From NCBI GenBank assembly GCA_004335635.1, contig QAXH01004812.1:7564-24987 (forward strand): 17,424 nucleotides of DNA, written 5' to 3'. The translations under genes and the position numbers were made by a program. The notes under the pieces were generated by a model. It made no database searches, was not told the DNA's origin, and saw only the letters and a program-made list of their open reading frames with translations. Shown piece after piece: positions 1-9,559 of the stretch (its first letter is position 1; each line of letters begins with the position of its first letter). The stretch is from Chloromonas sp. AAM2. Lineage: Eukaryota; Chlorophyta; Chlorophyceae; Chlamydomonadales; Chlamydomonadaceae.

Positions 1-100
1 TGGCCTCAGCGCCCTGCACTCCCACTGGCCTCAGCGCCCTGCACTCCCACTGGCCTCAGCGCCCTGTACTCCTACTGGCCTCAGCGCCCTGCACTCCAGC
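1..100. repeat. 25-bp minisatellite, four copies
   Basis: Four head-to-tail copies of a 25-bp unit beginning TGGCCTCAGCGCCCTG lie at 1-25, 26-50, 51-75 and 76-100. Copies 1 and 2 are identical. Copies 3 and 4 differ by a few substitutions near their ends. The array may continue beyond the left edge. It lies in the region expected to be an intron of the minus-strand PDS5 gene. On that strand every unit contains GTGCAG followed by GG, which looks like a 3' splice site. The unit length is not a multiple of three, so a coding role is unlikely. Confidence 0.9.
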
Positions 101-200
101 TGTCTTTGACCAAGAGCCCTAAGGGCATGGTTTGGACCGTCATGGACCGTCTTTGAGGTAGCCAGAGGAGTTTTCCTACAGGTTCCCCCTCACGGGCTCC

Positions 201-253
201 CACTCACTTCTGGTCCCACTCACTTCTGGTCCCACTCACTTCTGGTCCCACTC
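201..253. repeat. 16-bp tandem repeat carrying splice-donor-like sequence
   Basis: Three exact copies of the 16-bp unit CACTCACTTCTGGTCC (201-216, 217-232, 233-248) are followed by a 5-base partial copy. On the minus strand, the direction of the flanking PDS5 gene, each unit reads CAGAAGTGAGT. This is the same sequence as the authentic donor of PDS5 exon 6 at about 364-373. The flank matches too: GGGCTCCCACTCACTTCTG at 194-212 resembles GGGCTCTCACTCACTTCTG at the real junction with one difference. The array therefore looks like a local copy of the exon-intron junction that then expanded. Confidence 0.85.
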
Positions 254-369
254 CATCAAACCAACGCTCTAATGGCCAGGGAGACTGAAGATTGCTTAGC
301 GGTGCCGGGAGTGGACAATCAGCACAAACCTTACCTCTGTGCAGTATTTCTTACAGGGCTCTCACTCAC

Positions 370-2887
370 TTCTGTGCAGCCGCTCCTCCCGCAGCCATCC
401 CAGCCAAAGCCTTAGCCAGGGCCATGAGCACTGTGTCACTGACCACCTCAGAACCGCCCTCGTCCAACAGACCACAAAGCACCTGCAGACACATGCAGCC
501 GTTTCTTGAAAACATACGCTCTGACACACATCCTGTCCCGTACATATGCTGAGCAAACCGCAATGGAAAGACTGCATGTATGTCTGAGTGTGTGCAAGCT
601 GCCAACAGCATTCAGCGTTGAAATTGACTTTTGACGTATGATTTGATTAAGTCTTAACCACAAGTCTTAACCACTGAGCTCCATACCTGCTGCAGGAGCA
701 CTTCCAACGCATCCATGCTGTCAGGCCTGCATGAGACAACCGCACAAGCAAAGAGACCAACAGTGCTGGAAAGGGTGACTTCTGCCTGTCTTTACATCAT
801 GATGCTAGACTTGGTTTTGTTTGGCAGCTGGATAGGGCAAGGTCTAGGGGTGCGCATGCACATCCTGATGCTTGCATCCACTCGCGCCTGCATCCCGTGT
901 CACATGTGCCGGGGACATGCCAGCCTGGCCATGTGAATGCATACAGTCCTGCACTGTGCACGCCTGCTATTGCTTCCTGCTTGGGCCCATGCAACGTGAC
1001 CCTCGATAACCCGCAATGACCCTCAAACCTGATCAGGAAATAACACTTGTATACAGCATCTCATGCCAGTAACCCTCAATGACTCTCAGTGACTCTCAAT
1101 GACCAGCTCACTGACCTGGGTGCTGCCAGGAGGGTGGTTGCCCATCCATCCACCAGTTCAGTGTCCTCCAGATCCAGCATGAGCAGGAACAGGCGCGTCT
1201 CGCTGGCCACATGCAGCATGGAGAGCACCACAGGGAAGGTGGGCAGCGAGGGCTGGGACAGGCGATCCAAGGCCCAAAGCAGGAGGTGGAAGACAGCCTG
1301 CAGAGAAACTGCATGCCACTATCATTGCCAACTCAAACAGCCTTGCCTAACATCTGTTCGTGATCACGTCACAAAGATATGAACAGGCATGCCAGGGTTG
1401 CCAAGTACGTGCAATCCGGCGCCCGGATCTGCGCGATCACCAGATGCAGCGCACATGACGCAGGGACAGGTGCATGCAGAGACGTGTGGTGGTTTGTGTA
1501 TAGAGCCTGTGTAAATACCTCAGGTGTAAGAAGCAAGCGTCCGACATCCCAGGTCAGATCGCAGGCTCATGTACCATTGCCAACTGTCCCTGGTGTCGTG
1601 CATGCCACCTGAGCACCTGTGTTGTATGTGAAGCAGACCTGTGTTGCCTGACCATCAAATGGGCATGCAATACCTACCTTGAGTTGTGAGTCATCGTATG
1701 GAGTCTCTGGTGCGTACATGCGCAGGAGGAAGGTCATGCACTGTATGCTGTACAGCTTGACGTCCTGAAAACAGGTGGATGGTGTTAAAGAGAACTTTCT
1801 ACAGCCAGTGTTACGAGGCGACTAGGCAGGTATAAAAGCTCAGTATGGTGAAGGCACATGCACTGCAGGCACGGTGTGTAGACGTGGAGATGGACACTAA
1901 CGCTATGAAGAAACGACCCAAGCAGAGAGCAAGACATGCATGGTATCGATTCTTCAATGCACTGCATAAGCAACGCGCCATGCTGTCAGAATCTATGCTG
2001 CTGCCTCAATGCAGCCTTGAGCATATTTGCGGCATGCCCTAAACCATGAGCATGCAGCATGGGCATGGATAGTTGCATGCAATGCATGGCAGTGCTGGCC
2101 CTGGCCCATGATACCCCCGGACCTACTCCACCCGACCTTGTCTGCTGATTTGTCAGAGGCAAGGGCCAGGAGGCTGCTCGCCAGGCTGTCGCCTTGCTTG
2201 CCCAGCTGCTCTGCATCCTGAGGAGCTGACTCAAGCACCTCTGCCAGCCGCTGCATGGACCCAGGACAGACGACAACTGTATATGCGCAGTTCCTATTTC
2301 CCCTTGCATCCATTCACATGCTTTCCCAAATGAGCATGCCTATACAGAGCCGCTTCAATTTGCTACCAATCCTGGCAGGCCATGTTGCAGCCAGCTTTAT
2401 TTGTCATAAGTGCACTACAAAGGTATGCAGGCTGACGAGTGACAGGCAGCTGGGTTATAATACACGATTCATTATGCACTGGCTCATGCACTTGTGCATG
2501 CACGCCCAAAAGGTGCATCAAGGACGAGCACAGCCAGGATTGCTTTCTTGCATGAGCACACCCTGCTCGAGTGCTGATTGCTGATCGCTTGTATATGCAT
2601 GTGCCAACCTTGAGAGCGCGCAGCAGAGGTTCCTTGCCAGTAGATGCCTTGAGCTTCTTGGCGAGGCTGGCAAGTTCATTTGCCTCCACTGTCTCTGTGA
2701 ATTCAAACCGGCCAGCTGCTGCTGGCTTGGGGGCTTTGGGGCTTGCTGTGCTGGGTATGGCCCCTTTCACTTTGGCTGGTTGCTGCTGGGCACCCTTGGT
2801 CTGGCCATTTTTGGTGGTTCCAGGCAAAATCACCACTGCTGCAGGCTTGCTCTTGACCTTGGCTGCATTCTCCTTGCCTCGTCCCAT
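370..2887 (-). CDS. PDS5: PDS5-type sister-chromatid cohesion protein, N-terminal part (six exons, incomplete at the left edge)
   Basis: Minus-strand spliced coding sequence with exons at 2887-2609, 2250-2137, 1764-1678, 1297-1116, 717-687 and 482-370. All junctions are GT-AG and keep frame (279, 114, 87, 182, 31 and 113 nt), giving about 268 codons before the gene leaves the window. The chosen start is the ATG at 2887; it begins MGRGKENAAK and leads into a Lys/Ala/Pro-rich N-terminus. The diagnostic part is exon 3, DVKLYSIQCMTFLLRMYAPE followed by TPYDDSQLK. This matches the conserved PDS5 segment in which a HEAT repeat is followed by a YAPE-x-PY motif. Exon 4 continues with AVFHLLLWALDRL and a leucine-rich helix (LFLLMLDLEDTELVDGW), as expected for family members. 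Exon 6 (VLCGLLDEGG...) matches the next HEAT helices. PDS5 proteins bind the cohesin kleisin in the nucleus and regulate cohesin loading, release and acetylation. Full-length members exceed 1,000 aa, so most of the gene lies outside. No exon was identified between 1 and 369. Exon 5 is only 31 nt. Confidence 0.87.
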
Positions 2888-3370
2888 CTCAGGTGGATGG
2901 GGCGACAGCGCCCAGAGTCTTTGTCAACACAGTGACGCAATCATGTGTCAAGTACTCCTAGATAACCTTCGGCGCAGTTAAGGCAAGTCTGAAACCTATT
3001 CTGCCCTAGCTCCCCGCACAAGTCGCAGCACGGCTCAGCACACTAACTTGAAAAATAACGGTTTTTGAACTCTGGATTACCTTGCGAGCCAAACTTTGGT
3101 GGCCCAGCAGTGGATTATGCTGAACCAAAAGCCAAATCCGTCGCTCGCCCACCGGATGCAAAACTAGGGCTTTTGGGTCATGTGAAATCGGGCATGCGAT
3201 GAGTGGGTAGACACTCTTTGTTCTTTGGTTACTGCCAAGGACTCCCCACATCACAAGTTAATACTGTGTTTGAGTGATTACGCGGGATCAGGATCCCGAG
3301 AACAACGCGGCACGCAAGCTGATTAGAGTCATTTTTATTTAAAGCCGGACAGGGCAAGGACTTTGGAAGG
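2888..3370. promoter_or_regulatory. Divergent intergenic region between PDS5 and CSN2, presumed shared promoter
   Basis: The 483 bp between the two start codons hold no supported coding sequence and must contain both 5' untranslated regions and both core promoters. An AT-rich stretch, ATTTTTATTTAAAG, lies at about 3331-3344, only about 30 bp before the CSN2 ATG, so it may lie in the leader instead of acting as a TATA element. No operator or named transcription-factor site was identified. The regulatory role is inferred from gene arrangement alone. Confidence 0.55.
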
Positions 3371-6300
3371 ATGAGCGACGATGATATGGAAGGTGTGTCT
3401 GGCGTAAACAACCCTGGAACAGATCAGCCCGGCTGCCACCTCTGATGCTCTGCATGCACCCGGCATTTGCTGCAGATTACGGATTTGAGTACTCGGAGGA
3501 AGAGCAGCAAGAGGAAGACGTGGACATTGAGAACCAATACTACAACAGCAAAGGTATGTGGTACATCAAGGGGAGCGTCCTCATGATGCATCGCCATCAA
3601 GGTGACGCTTCCGTGCCAGACGTGTGATCCTGGCCTTGGTTTTAATTAGGGCCATGCACTCGCATGCTCTGCAGGCATGCTGGAAGACGATGACCCACGC
3701 CAGGCCATTGAGGGATTCAACCAGGTGGTGTCTATGGAGGAAGGCAAGGGAGAATGGTGAGGCGTGTGAGACAGGCATAGACCCGTAGGGCCAGCCACGG
3801 GCATGCCTCAAGGCAGCTGCACAACATGCAGTTCACAAGACATTGCTAGATTCATTCTCCAGTTAAACAGCCCGCCGTGAGCTCTCTGGCCATGTGAAAC
3901 ATGGACATCAACTAGCCCGTACGCTTGTGGTTGACCTCAACCCTCTCAGGTACTATCCTGATGAACGGTGCTGTGTCATGTCTGTTGTTTCAGGGGCTTC
4001 AAGGCGCTCAAGCAGCTAGTCAAAGTGTACTACAAGGACAAGCAGTATGTCAAGATGATGGACGCCTACAGGTAGGCAATCACAGGCATCAGGCTTGGCT
4101 TGTTATTGCCTTCAACAAACAATCCGTGCAGACTTCAACATAAAATCTGTGCAGATTTGTGGCGCATTGATCACTGATCAGTGCCACATTGATTGCTGAC
4201 GTATGTGTCGCGCCATCCGTGCAGGAAGATGCTTTCGTACATTGACAGCCCAGCCATCACCCGCAATGCCAGTGAGAAGAAGATCAACAGCCTGCTAGAT
4301 TTCATGGGCCAGGCGCAGGATATACAAGTCTTGCAGGTGAGAAGGGACTGCATAACTGGATGAAATGTCCACCTGGGTGTGGTAGTATAGCACAATACGG
4401 TAAGGTTTTGCGCAATGGACTGCCGTGAGGGGTTGTTCAGAAGGTGGTGCTGTTTGCGCATGGCCGATCCCAGGAAGCTGATGCAGAACCAGGCGCCCAC
4501 TGGTCTAGTGCACTGATGTCGCAGGTCAGAGGCATGCACTCGTGCGTACCGTGCAATCACCTTCTGCTCAGGCACCCACTGTCGAGTTGTGCTGATTCGA
4601 TTTACAGAGACTGGAGGCATTCTATCAAGCCTCTTGAATTCCATACTGGAAGAGGAGCGATGAACGGTGTTGCCCTTGGCCGCCGCTCTCTGATATCTGT
4701 GCATCTATACCTGTGCAGGAGTTCTATGAGATCACTCTTGCCGCCCTAGAGAAGAGCAAGAACGACCGGTTGCTGTTCAAGACAAGCCTCAAGCTGGCCA
4801 GTCTTTGGGCAAAGAAGCAGGAGTACGGGCGCTTGGCCAAGAGCCTCAAGGAGCTGCACAAGTAAGGCAGCAAACTCACTGCTAACATGATCTATTGGGC
4901 TGTGTGTGTAGTCGTTCAGGTATGCACCACTGCAATTCTGCAGAACAGTGATGCACACTTCTACACGTACACGCATGTTTATGCATTGGCATGGGCATGG
5001 CATGGCCAGAGGTGGGCACATTGACGGCCACAGGTGAACTTGTTGCCGGTTGCTGCACTTGCTGTTCATCACCAATAATGGCTACCAATCACAGCTACAA
5101 AGGAGGAGGCAAGCTTTAGGTAGCGCCAGCACACAACCGCGGCTTTACACAGTCCATCGTAACATAACCACCCTGGACACTATGACGTAAAACAAATGCG
5201 TTCACCCTACCAACTGCAGGTCTTGTCAGAACCCGGATGGCACGGACGACGTGAAGAAGGGCAGCCAGCTGTTGGAGGTCTACGCGCTCGAAATTCAAAT
5301 GTACACCGAGCAGCGCAACAACAAGAAGCTGAAGCAGCTGTACCAGCGGGCACTGGCAGTGAAGAGCGCCATCCCACACCCACGCATCCTAGGCATTATC
5401 AGGGAGTGCGGCGGGAAGATGCACATGCGGGACCAGTCGTGGCCGGAAGCTGCGACGGATTTTTTCGAGGTGGGTGGGTGGTTGGTTGTGGGGTACGGGT
5501 CAGCACCAGGCAGCAAGCACAGGATCGGGGGATAGCATGTGACCCTTCAGGGAGTGTGGCAGGAAGATGCACATGCGGGACCAACCGTGGCCCGAAGCTG
5601 CGACGGATTTCTTTGGTGGTGGGATGTTTTGGTGACTGGGATTGGTGTGTGGCATGCACAGCACCAGTACAGTGGCAGGAACAAAGTGCTGGCTGTTGTC
5701 AAGCTTGGGTGCAGCGACGGATGTCTGAGCTGGGGCGCTGCATTTGCATGGACCTCCTGCTAGAGTACGCAGGAGGCAGTTGATGGTGTCCTAGCCTATG
5801 AGGACAGATAGCACGTGCTAATGAAGAGCATATGCTAGCAAGGAGCATGTGTAGCATTTAGGAACAGCTGCGAGTGCATACAACAGCTGCAAGGGCGCAT
5901 CGAGGCACTGGACGCCAGAGTGGCTCAAGGCCGTCCACTGCTCCTGGTTGCGCATACGCCCGCAGGCGTTCAAGTCTTACGATGAGGCCGGCGTGGGTCG
6001 GCGCGTGCAGTGCCTCAAGTACGTGGTGCTAGCCTACATGCTCATGGAGAGCAAGGTCGACCCATTCGACGCGCAGGAAGCGAGGCCGTACAAACAGGTC
6101 CGGAGGCAGCAGTGGTTTAATGAGACCGTGTGGCTTAGTGACGTGTATGTTGAAGGGCAGAGAGCATATGCATGGCTGGGGGTAGCCAAGTCAGGTGGTG
6201 GCAGTGAATGGGGTGCGTGTGGGTGCATAGCGGTGGGATGCACAGGGGCGCGCGGCGCACTGTGGAATTACCGGACGTGTACAATAGAAGGTATTACAAT

Positions 6301-7976
6301 ATAAGGTAAAAGGGAAGTAAGGCAGGGGGGGTCAACTACTGTTAGAGGGTCATGGACATGATCAAAGGGAGGTGTTGCTCAGGCTGCAAGGTCTGGTTTC
6401 TTGATAATCTGTTCAGATATGTGCCAGCGGGTCTACATTCCAGATTTCATATCTTGCAGCCGGAGCGGTCATGTCCATGACCCTCTAACAGTAGTTGACC
6501 CCCCTGGAAGTAAGGGAAGCGCTTGCGAACACAGCGAGCTAGTCTAGTTGTGAGAGGATCGTTGTGTCATTTGCAGTCAGTAGTAGGAGTCAAGAAGAAG
6601 GCCTAGCCCGGTTGGTTGACAGTTGCCCACTGTTTCTCTTGTGTGGTGTGTCGCAGGATCCAGAGATCGTGGCCATGACCAACCTGGTGGATGCCTACCA
6701 GCGGATAGACATCAACGAGTTTGAAAAGATTCTCAAAACGAACAAGTGGGTGGCAATCAGCCAGTAACGGGTTGTGGGCAGCTGCACGCATGCCTGCTCC
6801 CGGCTGTTTCTTTTTGAACACTATCATCCGTTACGAACTGCATGCTGACGCAGGTTTTCAGAACAGCTTCAACTTATTTCTGGTCTGAAAACCTCTGCAT
6901 GTCCCACCGACCGAGTCAGCAGTAATCCTAACCGGTTCTTGGCTCAGCCAGCCATATCGTTGTTGTTGCTATGCATGGACGTGCAGCAGTGGACACCACT
7001 GCTGCCACCCATGTCTGTCATGCAGGCGCACCATCATGGACGATCCCTTCATCCAGGACTACGTTGATGACCTGCTCAAGAAGATCCGAACACAGGTGGG
7101 AGGAGTAGCCATTCCAGCCGTGTCAGCCGATGTTAGCATGGACGCCAGGAATTCCCGATTACAGTACTCTCATGCTCTCCGACTCCTGAATAGTCAACAG
7201 ACGCTTGTGTCTCTCAACTCCGTTTGATGCCAGCTACCACTGTTGTCCTTGCCAGTCAGTTCCTGGTTTTCTTTGCATGCACGTGCACACGCACATGCCG
7301 TGCATGCACGTGCACACGGCATGCATACACACAGGCACACACGCACACGCCTGTACGCATGTCAGAACCTCCTCCGCGCTCCTGCTCAGGTGCTTCTCAA
7401 GCTGATCCAGCCCTACACGCGCGTGCGCATCCCCTTCATCAGCGAGCGGCTCAACATCCCGGAGGCGGACGTGGAGGGGCTGCTGGTCACGCTTATATTG
7501 GACAGGAAGCTGGCGGGACACATAGACCAGGTGAAGCAGGGCTGTTCGCATAGGTTGTCAAGGCCGTGAAGGACATGGAAATGGCAGTTTACTGGAGTGA
7601 TCATGGCCCTGGTTTTCCTTGCTGCACTGCCTTTGTGTGTATGGCCCATTCCAGCAGTTTGCAGACAACTAAAATTTTGCTCAATCCGCGTTGCATTGGA
7701 TTATAAACCATGCTGATACGCAATCAATGTGTTGACACCTCTGTTGTCCCAGTCTGCTCACGTATTGCCTGCCCACATGCACAAAAGGTGTGACAAGTAT
7801 TTCCGACCCCATGTGCACACACAAGTATGCTTGGTCCGCTGCTGTCCTTGCAGGTGAATCAGTTGTTGGAGGTGGGCGACCGGAGCCAGGGCAGCCGCAA
7901 GTACACCGCACTGGACAAGTGGGCAGGCCAGCTCAAGGGAATACACACCCTGGTGGTCAACAAGCTAGGCCAGTGA
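3371..7976 (+). CDS. CSN2: COP9 signalosome complex subunit 2 (complete, 12 coding exons, 439 aa)
   Basis: Exons: 3371-3392, 3476-3553, 3675-3756, 3994-4071, 4225-4336, 4719-4861, 5220-5469, 5966-6097, 6657-6745, 7026-7095, 7390-7530 and 7854-7976. They total 1,320 nt including the stop, all introns are GT-AG, and every phase matches. The 439-aa product is close to the usual CSN2 length of about 440. An acidic N-terminus ([17 protein letters not shown]) leads to the family signature [11 protein letters not shown], then [23 protein letters not shown] and [13 protein letters not shown]. These are followed by [19 protein letters not shown], the EFEKILKTN and IMDDPFI segments, and a C-terminal PCI domain (roughly residues 260-415) with [11 protein letters not shown] and [13 protein letters not shown]. 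The tail is [15 protein letters not shown]2 is a scaffold subunit of the nuclear and cytosolic COP9 signalosome, which removes Nedd8 from cullins; it contacts the cullin-RING ligase. Start choice: the ATG at 3371 encodes the acidic leader directly before the first intron. Introns 7 and 8 carry an exon-fragment duplication and a MITE. Confidence 0.97.
5548..5625 (+). pseudogene. Decayed tandem duplicate of the 3' end of CSN2 exon 7, inside intron 7
   Basis: Positions 5548-5613 repeat 5400-5465 at an offset of 148 bp with about five to six substitutions, and looser similarity continues over the donor region. The copy still encodes, in the native frame, a near-identical version of [20 protein letters not shown]; the visible changes are G to R in the CGG context and S to P before the tryptophan. 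The exon's donor CGAG|GTGGGT is altered to TTTG|GTGGTG. Upstream of the copy the sequence reads CCCTTCAG, which resembles a 3' splice site. Joining from exon 7 at that AG would however place the copy in the wrong frame, so it is probably a non-functional remnant within the intron. Confidence 0.85.
6323..6506. mobile_element. 184-bp MITE with long terminal inverted repeats, in CSN2 intron 8
   Basis: A perfect 36-bp inverted repeat joins 6326-6361 to 6469-6504. Extending it to the outer CAG...CTG ends gives termini of about 39 bp that differ only in having 7 G on the left and 6 C on the right. The element is flanked by an identical 9-bp direct repeat GAAGTAAGG (6314-6322 and 6507-6515), the expected target-site duplication. 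The 107-bp interior has no coding capacity. Long terminal repeats with a 9-bp duplication fit a non-autonomous Mutator-like (MULE) element. The CAGGGG end also recalls hAT elements, whose duplication is normally 8 bp. Splice signals of the host intron are untouched. The superfamily is inference; the element structure is directly visible. Confidence 0.88.
7267..7350. repeat. Alternating purine-pyrimidine (GT/CA-rich) tract in CSN2 intron 10
   Basis: The stretch is almost entirely alternating purine and pyrimidine. It contains two copies of TGCATGCACGTGCACACG (7274-7291 and 7301-7318), followed by CA-rich dinucleotide runs. It lies upstream of the exon 11 acceptor at 7389. Such tracts can adopt left-handed DNA, but no function is shown here. 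Confidence 0.75.
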
Positions 7977-9559
7977 AGAGGGTGCACTGCAAAGCTGACC
8001 CCATGGTGCCAGCCACCCAATGTGTTGACAACCTGCAGCTATTGCCAGAAAGCAGTGTCGACATCTTTTGGCAGACAGAGTAATGAAAAGAGAGCGTATT
8101 GGACGTGCAGGATGCAAGCTGGTTCAAGGTCCAATTGTGGTAGCCGAGCGTTTGTTGGACGTGCAGACATTTTGCGTAGAGGCTTACACACTGGCAGCCG
8201 TTTTCAACACTATGGATCGAAGCAAATGTTGCGTAGCTTGACGGCTCTTGGCAGTCTTTATGACAGCATTGTTACTTCGTGCTGAGCATGGCGCAGTTGC
8301 TTCTGCTGACTATCAATGAATGGCTGTCAAGCACCCAGCAGCGCAAGTTGGCTTTTAAATCAAGTGCCCCCTGGTTCCTCACGGCCAATACAGCCGAGTT
8401 GTATCATCGCCATTCATCTTGCCGTCGCGACTTTGCATAAGTGCACAAACATTTGTTTTCTGACTGGAGATTTACCTCAGACATGCATGCATGAGACCTG
8501 TCAACCCCGCCGGCGTGCACAGCAAACCAAGTGAACGCCCGAGTGAGGCACTGCATTATTCTGAGCTCAGGATCTATCCTGCACATGGCCGGCAGTGTCT
8601 GACCTGACCCCGAATCCAGATATGCAGTCGTCTCAGCAACCACTGAGCCGTTGTCAACGATTAGTGGGTCGTCAGAAAGCTCTTGTTCAGTGTACTTATA
8701 TGATCCTGAACGATTCGTGGAACTGGATCTGAAACAGAGCTACACCATTGTGCACTCCCACATTGTAAGGGTCAAGGATGCCCAAGTTAAGAGTCAACGA
8801 AACAAGTACAGGGGTTGGGCGCAGCTACCGTGCATTCACTGGCCAGAAGCTCTGTACTGGCAACAGACCCCACACTGCTCAAAGGGGCATCTTCCCACCC
8901 TTCATCATCTCATTGTCCTATGTTGTGACACTGTAAAAAAGAAGTTTGCCAGTTCTGGGACAGTTTGACGGGTACACAACTACTGTGTGATGAATACTCG
9001 CTACGTTTTTCGCTGCGTGTGCGTGTATAAAAAGTCGGTGTGTTGGTCCACAACCAAATGAAGAGGGCTTGTTGGTACACGGTGTAGTGCTACTTCTGGG
9101 ATACGCTGTTGTGCGTGGTAATTGATACCCGCTCATGTCACGTGGTTCACGAAGACTGACCGTATTGGGCTTATAGACTATAGATCTGTTTCATCTGTTT
9201 CAGGGCCTTGTAGTGAACTACATAATCCTTCTTAGGCAGCAGATTAGGCAGCAGAACACTGATACAGGCTATTCAGACCACTTGGGCAGTTCAGGACGTT
9301 GGATGTTTACCGTGTTTGATGGTGCTGAGATGTAGGCCTGGTGTGGCTGGGCTAATCACTCGAAACTTCAAAATAAATATCCATTTATCTGGAAAGTGAC
9401 TGGAGACCAACATGCTACGAAGGACAATCAAGAGAAGCCTGCATCTTGTTCAGCGAACAGTGCAACTCAAAAGATATGCACGCACTTGCTCACAACAAAG
9501 GGCCCCTTGCAGAGGCGCCTTGCTGGGGACGCCTAGTCTACAAACAGCCTGTTGCTTGT
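7977..9559. other. Convergent intergenic region, no supported gene
   Basis: About 1.6 kb separate the CSN2 stop from the stop of the minus-strand coiled-coil gene. It should contain both 3' untranslated regions. TGTAA, the usual polyadenylation word of green algae, occurs on the plus strand at about 8764 and 8932. Either could serve CSN2, but this is a guess. Open frames of 70-105 codons are present, none with recognisable domains. Short direct duplications occur around 9187-9205 (ATCTGTTTC twice) and 9235-9257 (TTAGGCAGCAGA-like unit twice). Nothing else was identified. Confidence 0.6.

Noticed and set aside
1..253. Tandem arrays considered as a CRISPR array
   Set aside because: The units are adjacent with no unique spacers and the context is a eukaryotic intron. 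They are minisatellites.
1986..2313. Two minus-strand frames of about 107 codons read as independent genes
   Set aside because: One of them contains PDS5 exon 2 with intron sequence on both sides; the other is an overlapping frame. Neither is a separate gene.
2571..2981. 136-codon plus-strand frame with hydrophobic residues
   Set aside because: It is antisense to PDS5 exon 1. Its apparent membrane segments come from the complement of a Lys/Ala/Pro-rich coding region.
4171..4704. 177-codon open frame on the minus strand
   Set aside because: It lies opposite CSN2 exon 5 and intron 5 and shows no domain or protein-like composition. It is an antisense shadow of a strongly supported gene.
5196..5783. 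195-codon plus-strand frame over CSN2 exon 7 and its intron
   Set aside because: It reads exon 7 in the wrong frame. The native frame gives the conserved CSN2 sequence, so this is a frame shadow lengthened by the exon duplication.
9222..9233. GTAGTGAACTAC considered as an operator palindrome or hairpin
   Set aside because: It is only a 5-bp stem with a 2-base loop in a gene-free region; no regulatory context supports it.
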